NCBI RefSeq assembly: GCF_013409205.1 | Contig: NZ_JACCAE010000001.1 | Location: 2,666,001 to 2,730,000, forward strand | Direction: 5' to 3' | DNA from: Janibacter cremeus | Lineage (GTDB): Bacteria; Actinomycetota; Actinomycetes; Actinomycetales; Dermatophilaceae | Length of the DNA stretch: 64,000 bases | Shown here: positions 44,886 through 52,721 of the stretch, piece after piece | How the letters are laid out: every line of letters begins with the position of its first letter | Position numbering within the stretch: the stretch's first letter is position 1 | Position numbers and translations under genes: made by a program | The notes under the pieces: model-generated | Told to the model about the DNA's origin: nothing | Databases searched by the model: none | The model's input: only the letters and a program-made list of their open reading frames with translations

Positions 44886-45751
44886 CGGGGGTCGTCGTGG
44901 GTGCCGTGCTCGGTACGGGGCTCTTCCTCATCTGGTGGTCCACGTGGCCGCGCGAGGAGGAGACCACGCGCACTCGCGGGGAGAATCCCCTCCTGCGTCG
45001 CCTGCGTGACGAGTTGGCGCAGGCCGGATACCGGGGAGTGGGCCCGGTGGGTCTGCTCGTCGCCTGCGTCATCGCCTTCGTCCTTGTCCTGGCCACGGTC
45101 ACGGCAATGACCCGGGTCCCCAGCATCGCCCTGTGCTTCGCGGTCATGGCCGGCTGGGCGCCCCTGGCAGTGGTGCGGATGCGGGCTCGATCACGGCGTT
45201 CACAACTACGGGAGCTGTGGCCCGATGTGGTCGACAACGTCACGTCAGCGGTACGGGCCGGGCTGGCCCTACCGGAAGCCCTGGCCCAGCTGGCGGTCCG
45301 GGGGCCACAGGAGCTGCGTCCGGCATTCGCGGAATTCGCTGGTGACTACCGCACGACCGGACGCTTCAACGACAGCCTGGATCGGCTCAAGGACCGGTTG
45401 GCCGACCCCGTCGGGGACCGACTGGTGGAGTCTCTGCGCATCGCACGTGAGGTCGGTGGGTCCGATCTGGGGTCGCTCCTGCGGACGCTGTCGGCATTCC
45501 TGCGCGAGGACGCCCGCACCCGCAGCGAGCTGGAGACCCGACAGTCCTGGACGGTCAGTGCCGCACGGCTGGCCGTCGCCGCGCCGTGGCTCGTCCTGGC
45601 CTTCCTCTCGACCCGCCCGGAATCGGTTCAGGCGTACAACACCACCGCCGGGGCGGTCGTTCTCGCCTTCGGCGCTGCCGCCTCCGTGGTGGCCTATCAG
45701 GCCATGATCCGAATCGGTCGCCTTCCCGAGGAAGAGCGGGTGCTGCGATGA
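44882..45751 (+). CDS. tadB: Tad pilus inner-membrane platform protein TadB
   Basis: A 289-aa T2SSF-domain membrane protein. Two helices lie in the N-terminal third (VVVGAVLGTGLFLIWWS; VGLLVACVIAFVLVLATVTAM, followed by IALCFAVMAGWAPLAVVRM). The central cytoplasmic T2SSF domain (ELWPDVVDNVTSAVRAGLALPEALAQLA, LRIAREVGGSDLGSLLRTLSAFLRED) follows, with a helix near the C-terminus (AGAVVLAFGAAASVVAYQAMI). It pairs with TadC to form the platform CpaF acts on. The GTG start overlaps the cpaF stop (GTGA). No clear Shine-Dalgarno, consistent with coupling. Confidence 0.9.
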   Translation: MTGVVVGAVLGTGLFLIWWSTWPREEETTRTRGENPLLRRLRDELAQAGYRGVGPVGLLVACVIAFVLVLATVTAMTRVPSIALCFAVMAGWAPLAVVRMRARSRRSQLRELWPDVVDNVTSAVRAGLALPEALAQLAVRGPQELRPAFAEFAGDYRTTGRFNDSLDRLKDRLADPVGDRLVESLRIAREVGGSDLGSLLRTLSAFLREDARTRSELETRQSWTVSAARLAVAAPWLVLAFLSTRPESVQAYNTTAGAVVLAFGAAASVVAYQAMIRIGRLPEEERVLR

Positions 45752-46701
45752 CCGACCTCGTCCACTCCATCGGCCCGGGCCGAAGTGGAGCAGCCCTCGG
45801 GCTGGCCTTCGCCATGGGCGTGCTGCTGGTCATCCAGGGTCTGCCTCGCAACCGACGGGCCACCCTCGATGACCGGTTGGCGCCCTACCTGCGCGACACT
45901 CCACGGCCATCCCGCCTCCTGCAGGTCGAGCAGGTGCCCCTCGCCGCGATCATTCCCACCGTCCTGCGTCCGCTCGTCACCGATCTCGCCCGCCGGGTCG
46001 AGTCGGTGCTCGGGGGGACGTCCTCGGTGGGTCGACGGTTGCAGCGCGCCGGGCGCGCCCCGGACACCGACCACTTCCGGGCCGAGCAGGTCGTCTACGG
46101 CTTTGCCGGCGCAGCCCTCGGTGGTGTGCTCGGAGTCCTCGCCGTCACCAGCAAGGGCCGGTCACCGGTGCTGCTCCTGCTGCTCATCGCCTTGGGGTTC
46201 GGTTGCGGGGTGGTCGTGCGCGACGCCCTGCTCAGCCGTGAGGCGAACCGACGCGAGGAGCGGATGCTCGCCGAGTTCCCCACGGTCGCCGAGCTGCTCG
46301 CTCTCGCCGTCGGTGCTGGGGAAGGCACCACGGGGGCCCTCGAACGGGTCGTGCGCCTGTCCGAGGGGGAGCTGTCGGACGAGCTCGGCCGGTGCCTCGC
46401 GGATGCCCGTGCCGGCGCGAGCCTCCAGAAGGCGCTGCAGGGTCTCGCCGACCGCACCGGCCTGATCTCGCTGGCCCGGTTCGTCGACGGGATCGTCGTC
46501 GCCGTGGAGCGAGGCACGCCCCTGGCCGAGATCCTGCGAGCGCAGGCGCAGGACGTGCGTGAGGAAGGACGTCGCCAGATCATGGAGGTCGGTGGCAAGA
46601 AGGAGATCACGATGATGATCCCTGTCGTCTTCGGTGTGCTTCCCGTGACCGTCCTCTTCGCGCTCTTCCCGGGCCTCTCGTTCTTCCAGTTCCAGATGTG
46701 A
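45748..46701 (+). CDS. tadC: Tad pilus inner-membrane platform protein TadC
   Basis: A 317-aa T2SSF-domain protein. Helices at the N-terminus (GAALGLAFAMGVLLVIQGL), in the middle (VYGFAGAALGGVLGVLAV; PVLLLLLIALGFGCGVVVRDALL) and at the C-terminus (MMIPVVFGVLPVTVLFALFPGLSF). The cytoplasmic region MLAEFPTVAELLALAVGAGEGTTGALERV and RTGLISLARFVDGIVVAVERGTPLAEILRAQ is typical. The ATG overlaps the tadB stop by four bases. A ~36-bp gap with a good ribosome site separates it from flp. Confidence 0.9.
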   Translation: MTDLVHSIGPGRSGAALGLAFAMGVLLVIQGLPRNRRATLDDRLAPYLRDTPRPSRLLQVEQVPLAAIIPTVLRPLVTDLARRVESVLGGTSSVGRRLQRAGRAPDTDHFRAEQVVYGFAGAALGGVLGVLAVTSKGRSPVLLLLLIALGFGCGVVVRDALLSREANRREERMLAEFPTVAELLALAVGAGEGTTGALERVVRLSEGELSDELGRCLADARAGASLQKALQGLADRTGLISLARFVDGIVVAVERGTPLAEILRAQAQDVREEGRRQIMEVGGKKEITMMIPVVFGVLPVTVLFALFPGLSFFQFQM

Positions 46702-46737
46702 ATCGACAAGTACAACCACGCCACGAAGGAGATCCAC

Positions 46738-46950
46738 ATGTCCGATCAACTCATCAGGGCCCACATCCGGCTAGGCGAGGTCACGCGTCGCGCGGTTGCC
46801 CGCCTCGACGACGAGACCGGTGACGTGCCGGGCTGGGTCCTCATCACCCTCATGACCGCCGCCCTGGTCACCGGTCTGTGGACCGTCGCGGGGGAGCGAC
46901 TGACCTCGATGTTCGAGCAGGCGCTCGACGACGTCGCCAACGGCCCGTGA
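46738..46950 (+). CDS. flp: Flp-family minor/major pilin, non-canonical processing site
   Basis: A 70-aa protein: charged leader, then DETGDVPGWVLITLMTAALVTGLWTVAG as the membrane helix, and an acidic tail. The size and position after tadC identify it as the Flp pilin. The classical G-x4-E-[YF] processing site is absent: after the Gly the sequence reads DVPGWV, so the Glu+5/Tyr+6 pair is missing. That variant is common in actinobacterial Tad loci as far as I recall, but cleavage here is not certain. Strong AAGGAG ribosome site about eight bases upstream. It overlaps the next GTG by four bases. Confidence 0.85.
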   Translation: MSDQLIRAHIRLGEVTRRAVARLDDETGDVPGWVLITLMTAALVTGLWTVAGERLTSMFEQALDDVANGP

Positions 46951-47342
46951 TCGGTGCCGACCGGCTGCGTGGGGAGAGCGGGTCCGCGGTCGTCGACTTC
47001 GTCATGACCTCGGCCCTGCTGATGTTCGTCTTCCTCGCGGTCCTGCAGCTCGGTCTGGCACTGCACGTACGCAACACCCTGATCAGCTGCGCCGCAGAGG
47101 GAGCCCGGTACGGGGCACGGGACGGGGCGACACCCGAGCAGGGTGCAGGTCGTGCCCGCGAGCTGATCTCCGGTTCGCTCTCCAGCCGTTTCGCTGGAGG
47201 GGTCTCCGCGAGCGTGCAGACCACGGCTGCGGATGTGCGGGTTCTCGTCGTCGACGTGACCGCCCCGATCCCGCTCGTCGGACCGATCGGTCCGAGCGAG
47301 AGCCTCGAGGTGAGTGGCCGAGCCTTCATGGAGGACCAGTGA
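46947..47342 (+). CDS. tadE: TadE-like pseudopilin
   Basis: A 131-aa protein with a short N-terminus, GESGSAVVDFVMTSALLMFVFLAVLQLGLALHVRN helix (TadE signature: an acidic residue beside the helix in the SAVVDF block), and a beta-rich extracytoplasmic domain ending VSGRAFMEDQ. It belongs to the TadE family of minor pilins that help assemble the fibre. The GTG start overlaps the flp stop and the 3' end overlaps the next gene (GTGA). Confidence 0.88.
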   Translation: MIGADRLRGESGSAVVDFVMTSALLMFVFLAVLQLGLALHVRNTLISCAAEGARYGARDGATPEQGAGRARELISGSLSSRFAGGVSASVQTTAADVRVLVVDVTAPIPLVGPIGPSESLEVSGRAFMEDQ

Positions 47343-47780
47343 GCACCTGGCGCAGCCGCCTTTCGGACGAAGGAGGGAGCGCCGTCATCGAGTTCTCCTG
47401 GCTGGCGATCCTCCTGCTGGTCCCGCTCGTCTACCTGGTCCTCTGTCTCGCCCGCCTGCAGGCCGGCTCGTACGCCGTCACCCAGGCCGCGGGAGTCGGC
47501 CCGGGCCTTCGTCACGGCCAAAGACGACGCGGCCGCACACGCCCGTTCGCGCGCGGCGGCGAACCTCGCACTCGCCGACCAGGGATTCGAGGCCCAGGGA
47601 GAGGTGACGGTCTCGTGCACGGCCAGTCCGTGCCTCTCACCCGGCGCGGTGGTGACCACCCGCGCCGCGGTGGCCGTCCCCTTGCCGCTGGCTCCTGCCG
47701 TCCTCGGCGGCGTGATCCCGCTGGAGATCCCCGTCTCGGCCACCCAGGTGGTTCCCGTCCCGGAGTACGAGGCGCGATGA
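47339..47780 (+). pseudogene. Second TadE-like gene, disrupted by a 2-base deletion
   Basis: The first 50 codons read GSAVIEFSWLAILLLVPLVYLVLCLA and so on to VTQA, a TadE helix. At 47486-47492 the frame breaks. Shifted by one base, the sequence continues RESARAFVTAKDDAAAHARSRAAAN through SCTASPCLSPGAVVTTRAA to EYEAR, then TGA at 47778-47780. Restoring CG in the run GCCGCGGG gives an uninterrupted 147-aa TadE-like protein. Unrepaired, the first frame reads straight into the TadG-like gene as a chimera. A real contraction of a CG run or a sequencing error both fit. Confidence 0.8.
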
Positions 47781-48292
47781 CCCCCCTTCGCCGTCTCGGC
47801 AGACGCCTGTCCGGACTCGTCCGGCTCGTGCGCACCCGCGCTCGCTGCGAGGACGGGCAGCTGACCGTCCTCATCCTCGGGCTGACGGTCATCGCCATGA
47901 CCGTGATCATCGGGGGCCTGGCCGTCACCTCGGCGCAGATCTCGCGGATGCGGCTGCTCGACGCGGCCGACGCCGCCGCACTCGCGGCCACCGACGAGGG
48001 GGCGGAGCAGGTCTATGACACGGGACTGGCGCAGCAGGCCCTGCCATTGACCGACGACACGGTGCGCAGTGCCGCGGTCGATCACCTCACCGGCCGAGAG
48101 CGCCCCCACGGCCTGGCGAGCTGGTCGGTGGCGGGAGGTACCGGGACACCGGACGGGCGCACCGCCGTCGTGCGCCTGGTGGGGGAGGCCGACCTGCCGA
48201 TGGTCGGGGGGCTGATCAGCTCGCTGGGTGGTTCGGTCACCGTGGGCGTGGAATCACGCGCCCGGGCGGACATCGTCATCGACGCGCCCTGA
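47777..48292 (+). CDS. TadG-like Flp pilus-assembly/secretion protein
   Basis: A 171-aa protein: a basic N-terminus, CEDGQLTVLILGLTVIAMTVIIGGLAV helix (the GQ-x-hydrophobic Tad motif), ISRMRLLDAADAAALAATDEGAEQVYD (the TadG-type LDAADAAALA sequence), then an extracytoplasmic region ending ESRARADIVIDAP. ATG 47777 overlaps the stop of the frameshifted TadE gene by four bases. It is the last gene of the Tad operon. The long fused frame that starts at 47339 is an artefact of the upstream deletion. Confidence 0.82.
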   Translation: MTPLRRLGRRLSGLVRLVRTRARCEDGQLTVLILGLTVIAMTVIIGGLAVTSAQISRMRLLDAADAAALAATDEGAEQVYDTGLAQQALPLTDDTVRSAAVDHLTGRERPHGLASWSVAGGTGTPDGRTAVVRLVGEADLPMVGGLISSLGGSVTVGVESRARADIVIDAP

Positions 48293-48369
48293 CTTCGCCC
48301 CATCGCCCACCTCGACCTGACACGATGACCCCGCAGACGACACCGCGTCGATCGGGAGGAGGGGTGCAC

Positions 48370-49638
48370 GTGGAGCAGGAGCCGGCCGACCCCGTGTCCG
48401 ACACGCAGGAGGAGCCGACCGCGTCGCGGCCCACCACGGCGGACGAGCCCGAGGCCACCACCAGCGACGAGCCCGAGGTCGTGCACTCGACGGAGGGGAC
48501 GGTTGCGGCCCCGGTGGCCGCCGCGCAGCCGACGATCCCCGCCGACGAGCTGGACGACCCGGACCGTGAGCACGAGCACCCGGACCTGCGCCCCACCACG
48601 GTCATCTCCCTGCCCCCGACGCTGACCCTGCTGGTGGGGGCGGCGGCCGGGATCGTGGCCATCTTCGGCCTGAAGCAGGTCGCCGGGATCGTCGCACCGA
48701 CCTTCCTCGCAGTCACCCTGATCATCGCGGTGTACCCGGTCTACAAGGCACTGCGTCGGGTCCTGCCGTCGGCGGTCGCGGGCCTGCTGCTCATCACCAT
48801 CCTCTACGGCATCATCGCTGCACTCGGCGCCTCGATCGGCGTGGCCGCCAGCCGCTTCGCCACCGAGCTGGCCAGACCGGACTACACGAGCACCTTCACC
48901 GCCGTCATCACCGACCTGCGCCTGATGCTGGCCGAGCGGGGGATCGAGGCCGACGAGATCGACCGGGCGATCGCCAACTTCGACCTGCGCAACCTCACCG
49001 GCATCGCCACGTCGCTGGCCAACACCGTCACGGGACTGACGACGACGATGCTCTTCCTGCTGACGGTGATGATCTTCCTGGTCATGGACTCAGGAGGCTT
49101 CGGCCCGCGCCTCGAGGCCATCCACCGGCAGAAGCCCGACGTCGCCGACGCCCTCGTGGCCTTCGGTTACCGGGTGCGCCGCTACTGGATCGTCTCGACG
49201 ATCTTCGGACTGATCGTCGCGGTCATCGACTACGCGGCCCTGAAGTGGCTCGGCGTCCCGCTGGCGATGACCTTCGCCCTGCTGTCCTTCGTGACGAACT
49301 ACATCCCGAACGTCGGCTTCGTCCTGGGCCTCATCCCGCCGGCCTTCATCGCACTGCTCTCCGGTGGGGTGTCGACGATGCTCTGGGTGATCGTCATCTA
49401 CAGCGTCGTCAACTTCATCATCCAGGGCATCCTCCAGCCGAAGTTCACCGGCGACGCCGTCGGTATCAACGCGACGACGGCCTTCCTGTCGCTGATGTTC
49501 TGGGCGTACGTCTTCGGTGCACTCGGTGCCCTGCTGGCCATCCCCTTCACCCTCCTGATCAAGACGCTTCTGATCGACCGCGACCCGAAGACCCGGTGGA
49601 TCAGTCCCTTCATCTCCAGCAGCCCCCGGGGCGGATGA
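48370..49638 (+). CDS. AI-2E family (PF01594) membrane transporter
   Basis: A 422-aa protein with an acidic, Pro/Thr-rich cytoplasmic N-terminus of ~75 residues, then about eight membrane helices: TLLVGAAAGIVAIFGL, IVAPTFLAVTLIIAVY, AVAGLLLITILYGIIAALGAS, TTTMLFLLTVMIFLVMD, YWIVSTIFGLIVAVIDYAAL, NYIPNVGFVLGLIPPAFIALLSGG, IVIYSVVNFIIQGIL and the final YVFGALGALLAIPFTLLIK. NYIPNVG and the QPK motif are family signatures. Members export small molecules or ions; the substrate is unknown. GTG 48370 is chosen for its GGAGGAGG ribosome site; ATG 48325 has none. Confidence 0.88.
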   Translation: MEQEPADPVSDTQEEPTASRPTTADEPEATTSDEPEVVHSTEGTVAAPVAAAQPTIPADELDDPDREHEHPDLRPTTVISLPPTLTLLVGAAAGIVAIFGLKQVAGIVAPTFLAVTLIIAVYPVYKALRRVLPSAVAGLLLITILYGIIAALGASIGVAASRFATELARPDYTSTFTAVITDLRLMLAERGIEADEIDRAIANFDLRNLTGIATSLANTVTGLTTTMLFLLTVMIFLVMDSGGFGPRLEAIHRQKPDVADALVAFGYRVRRYWIVSTIFGLIVAVIDYAALKWLGVPLAMTFALLSFVTNYIPNVGFVLGLIPPAFIALLSGGVSTMLWVIVIYSVVNFIIQGILQPKFTGDAVGINATTAFLSLMFWAYVFGALGALLAIPFTLLIKTLLIDRDPKTRWISPFISSSPRGG

Positions 49639-49657
49639 GCAGAGGTCGACCCTGCCG

Positions 49658-49663
49658 TAGGGT
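49658..49663 (+). promoter_or_regulatory. -10 hexamer TAGGGT before prfB
   Basis: TAGGGT lies eight bases before GTG 49672, and no Shine-Dalgarno sequence is present. A leaderless or near-leaderless transcript is likely. Confidence 0.4.
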
Positions 49664-49671
49664 GGCTCATC

Positions 49672-50793
49672 GTGGCAGTTGACTTCGCATCCGAGATCCA
49701 GAACCTCCGCACGACCATGGCGTCGGTGCGTGACGTGACCGATCTGGACGCCCTCGAGGCCCAGATCACCGACCTCGAGCAGCAGGCGGCCGAGCCCAAC
49801 CTGTGGGACGACCCGGACACGGCGCAGGGCGTCACCTCCGCGCTGTCCCGGGCCAACCACGAGCGTGACCGCATCCGGGCGATGGACACCCGCATCGACG
49901 ACCTCGAGGCGCTCATCGAGATGGGTGTCGAGGAAGGGGGAGCGGAGGGCTCCGAGGTCCTCGCCGAGGCCGAGACCGAGCTGGCGAAGGTCGCCAAGGC
50001 GGTCAGCCAGCTCGAGGTGCGCACCCTGCTGTCGGGGGAGTACGACGAGCGCTCGGCCGTCGTGACGATCCGCGCCGGGGCCGGAGGCGTCGACGCCGCG
50101 GACTTCGCCGAGATGCTCATGCGCATGTACCTGCGCTGGGCCGAACGCCACGGTTACCCGACCAAGGTCATGGACACCTCGTACGCGGAGGAGGCGGGCC
50201 TGAAGTCGGCCACCTTCGAGGTCAACGTCCCCTACGCCTACGGCAACCTCTCCGTCGAAGGCGGGACCCACCGCCTGGTGCGGATCTCTCCCTTCGACAA
50301 CCAGGGGCGTCGCCAGACCTCCTTCGCAGCGGTCGAGGTCATCCCACTGATCGAGGGCACGGACTCGATCGAGATCCCGGACAACGACCTGAAGATCGAT
50401 GTCTTCCGCTCCTCCGGCCCGGGCGGCCAGTCGGTCAACACCACCGACTCCGCCGTGCGGATGACGCACATCCCGACCGGCATCGTCGTGTCGATGCAGA
50501 ACGAGAAGTCGCAGATCCAGAACCGCGCGGCCGCGTTGCGCGTCATGCAGTCCCGCCTGCTGCTGGCCAAGCGGGCCGAGGAGGCCGCCGAGCGCAAGGA
50601 GCTCGCCGGCGACGTCAAGGCCAGCTGGGGTGACCAGATGCGCTCGTACGTGCTCAACCCGTACCAGATGGTCAAGGACCTGCGCACCGAGCACGAGACC
50701 GGCAACTCCTCGGCCGTCTTCGACGGAGAGATCGACCAGTTCATCGAGGCCGGTATCCGCTGGCGCATCGAGCAGGCCAAGTCCGACGACTGA
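49672..50793 (+). CDS. prfB: Peptide chain release factor 2
   Basis: A 373-aa release factor that terminates translation at UGA and UAA. The UGA-reading tripeptide SPF ([12 protein letters not shown], near residue 205) and the catalytic GGQ loop ([17 protein letters not shown], near 250) are intact. The N-terminal helical domain ([20 protein letters not shown]) is normal. Unlike many bacteria the gene is one continuous frame; the autoregulatory +1 frameshift with an internal UGA is absent, as usual in actinobacteria. It is next to ftsE, a conserved actinobacterial order. Confidence 0.95.
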   Translation: MAVDFASEIQNLRTTMASVRDVTDLDALEAQITDLEQQAAEPNLWDDPDTAQGVTSALSRANHERDRIRAMDTRIDDLEALIEMGVEEGGAEGSEVLAEAETELAKVAKAVSQLEVRTLLSGEYDERSAVVTIRAGAGGVDAADFAEMLMRMYLRWAERHGYPTKVMDTSYAEEAGLKSATFEVNVPYAYGNLSVEGGTHRLVRISPFDNQGRRQTSFAAVEVIPLIEGTDSIEIPDNDLKIDVFRSSGPGGQSVNTTDSAVRMTHIPTGIVVSMQNEKSQIQNRAAALRVMQSRLLLAKRAEEAAERKELAGDVKASWGDQMRSYVLNPYQMVKDLRTEHETGNSSAVFDGEIDQFIEAGIRWRIEQAKSDD

Positions 50794-50870
50794 CCGGAGC
50801 GCAGCGGCAACGCGTTCGGCGGTAACGCGCCGAGGTCTCCCGGGTGTCACGACCTCGCAGCGATGCGGCA

Positions 50871-50876
50871 TATCCT
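50871..50876 (+). promoter_or_regulatory. -10 hexamer TATCCT before ftsEX
   Basis: TATCCT, with TSS expected near 50883 and a 41-nt leader to the ftsE ATG. The -35 is weak. The intergenic region also holds short inverted repeats of no clear role. Confidence 0.35.
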
Positions 50877-50923
50877 TCAGGCGGCCGTTTCCCCCTTCGC
50901 ACCGCTGAGGCCCCGAGCACCTG

Positions 50924-51754
50924 ATGATCCGATTCGAGAACGTCACCAAGAGGTATCCCAGCCAGAGCCACCCGGCGCTGGAGGAGATCGACCTCAACAT
51001 CGAGCGCGGCGAGTTCGTCTTCCTCGTCGGCGCCTCGGGCTCCGGCAAGTCGACCCTGGTGCGGTTGGCAATCCGCGAGGAGGTCGTCACCAGCGGTAGG
51101 TTGCTCGTGGGTGGCCACGAGCTGCGCAAGATGCCCCAGCGCAAGGTCCCGCAGCTGCGGCGGCAGGTGGGCACGGTCTTCCAGGACTTCCGGCTCCTGC
51201 CGAACAAGACGGTCAAGCAGAACGTCGCCTATGCACTGCAGGTGATCGGCCGACCGCGACGGGCGATCCGTGCACTCGTGCCCGAGACCCTCGAGATGGT
51301 GGGTCTGGCCGACATGGGCGAGCGGATGCCGCACGAGCTCTCCGGCGGTGAGCAGCAGCGGGTCGCCATTGCGCGCGCCGTCGTGAACAAGCCTCCGGTG
51401 CTGCTCGCCGACGAGCCCACCGGCAACCTCGACCCGGCCACCAGCCTGGAGATCGTCAAGCTCCTGCGTCGCATCCACGACTCGGGCACCACGATCGTCA
51501 TGGCGACCCACGACAACGTCATCGTCGACCAGATGCAGCAACGGGTGGTCGAGCTCGAGGACGGGCACATCGTCCGCGACGAGATCGGCGGCAGCTATGT
51601 GCCGAAGGTCGTCGACGCCCGCGACCGGGAGGAGCGCGAGGCCGAGCGGCTCGAGGAGGACGCCGACCGACCGGCGCCCCCCGAGGACCCACCTCTGGGT
51701 GAGGTGCACGCCCTCGACGACTGGGACGACGACGCGGAGGACCTGCTGCGATGA
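50924..51754 (+). CDS. ftsE: Cell division ATP-binding protein FtsE, C-terminally extended
   Basis: A 276-aa ABC ATPase that partners FtsX and drives cell-wall hydrolase activation at the septum. Walker A GASGSGKSTLVRL (near residue 36), Q-loop VFQDFRLLPNKTV, signature LSGGEQQRVAIARA, Walker B VLLADEPTGNLD and the H-loop MATHD are intact. The usual core ends near residue 229. About 47 further residues are acidic and Pro-rich (EEREAERLEEDADRPAPPEDPPLG, DDWDDDAEDLL), which is longer than most FtsE proteins. ATG 50924; the stop overlaps the ftsX ATG (ATGA). Confidence 0.93.
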   Translation: MIRFENVTKRYPSQSHPALEEIDLNIERGEFVFLVGASGSGKSTLVRLAIREEVVTSGRLLVGGHELRKMPQRKVPQLRRQVGTVFQDFRLLPNKTVKQNVAYALQVIGRPRRAIRALVPETLEMVGLADMGERMPHELSGGEQQRVAIARAVVNKPPVLLADEPTGNLDPATSLEIVKLLRRIHDSGTTIVMATHDNVIVDQMQQRVVELEDGHIVRDEIGGSYVPKVVDARDREEREAERLEEDADRPAPPEDPPLGEVHALDDWDDDAEDLLR

Positions 51755-52656
51755 AGCCCTCGGTACTCGCCGACGCCTGGGAGGGCCTGCGGCGCAACAA
51801 GTCGATCGCCGTCTCGGTGATCCTCGTGACGATGATCTCGATGTACCTGCTCGGGGTCGGCCTGCTCGCCCAGCAGCAGGTCGACCAGATGAAGGGGTAC
51901 TGGTACGACCGTGTCCAGGTCTCGATCTACCTGTGCACCGAGACCTCATCCCAGCCGAACTGCTCGTCGGGTGCCGTGACCGGGGACCAGAAGGAGTCCA
52001 TCGCCTCGCAGCTGGATGAGATGAAGCCCCTGGTCAAGGACGTGTACTACGAGGACGAGCAGGAGGCGTTCCAACGCTTCAAGGAGGACTACAAGAACTC
52101 CCCGCTCGCCAGCCACATCCGGGTCGGGGACATCCCGGCGAGCTATCGCGTGCAGCTGACCGACCCGGAGGAGTACGCGACGGTGGCCTCTGCATTCAAG
52201 GGCGCCCCGGGGGTGGCCAGCGTGCCGAACCTGCGCGAGGTCTTCGCCCCGCTGTTCAGGGCGATCAACATCATCACCGGCGTGATGGTCGGCCTGGCCG
52301 TCCTCACCCTCGTCTCCGCGGTGCTGCTGATGGCCACGACCATCCGTCAGGCGGCCTTCACCCGTCGGCGCGAGATCGCGATCATGAAGCTCGTCGGAGC
52401 CTCCAACGGCACGATTCGCACCCCCTTCATCCTCGAGACGGTGCTGTCCGGGCTCATCGGTGTGGTGATGTCCATCGGACTGCTGTGGGTGTCCGCCTGG
52501 GCGCTCTTCGACCGTTATCTCCTGCGGGAGACCGCAGGAACGGCGTTCATCTCCTCCAGCGACGTGTGGATCATCGCTCCCTTCCTCGTCATCGGGGTCG
52601 TGCTGCTGGCCATCGGGACCTCGACGGTCACCCTCTGGCGTTACCTTCGCGTGTAG
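51751..52656 (+). CDS. ftsX: Cell division protein FtsX
   Basis: A 301-aa membrane protein with the FtsX plan: a first helix (IAVSVILVTMISMYLLGVGLL), an extracytoplasmic domain with two Cys (LCTETSSQPNCSSG) that interacts with a peptidoglycan hydrolase, and three C-terminal helices (GVMVGLAVLTLVSAVLLMATT; LETVLSGLIGVVMSIGLLWVSAWAL; VWIIAPFLVIGVVLLAIGTSTV). The IRQAAFTRRREIAIMKLVGAS block between helices is the FtsX/MacB signature. Overlaps ftsE. An M23 peptidase with coiled coil follows, the expected partner. Confidence 0.93.
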   Translation: MKPSVLADAWEGLRRNKSIAVSVILVTMISMYLLGVGLLAQQQVDQMKGYWYDRVQVSIYLCTETSSQPNCSSGAVTGDQKESIASQLDEMKPLVKDVYYEDEQEAFQRFKEDYKNSPLASHIRVGDIPASYRVQLTDPEEYATVASAFKGAPGVASVPNLREVFAPLFRAINIITGVMVGLAVLTLVSAVLLMATTIRQAAFTRRREIAIMKLVGASNGTIRTPFILETVLSGLIGVVMSIGLLWVSAWALFDRYLLRETAGTAFISSSDVWIIAPFLVIGVVLLAIGTSTVTLWRYLRV

Positions 52657-52721
52657 CCCGGCGCGCCGGTGGGCGTGCCACGACTGTTCAGTTGGTGCGG
52701 ATGTGACTAGTGTGGCCCTCG

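Noticed and set aside
47339..48292. A single 317-aa protein joining a TadE helix to a TadG-like domain
   Set aside because: The middle 95 residues are out of frame: shifting by one base recovers a conserved TadE C-terminus with its own stop overlapping an ATG for the TadG-like gene.
49672..50793. Programmed +1 frameshift in prfB
   Set aside because: The frame is continuous, with no internal UGA near codon 26.
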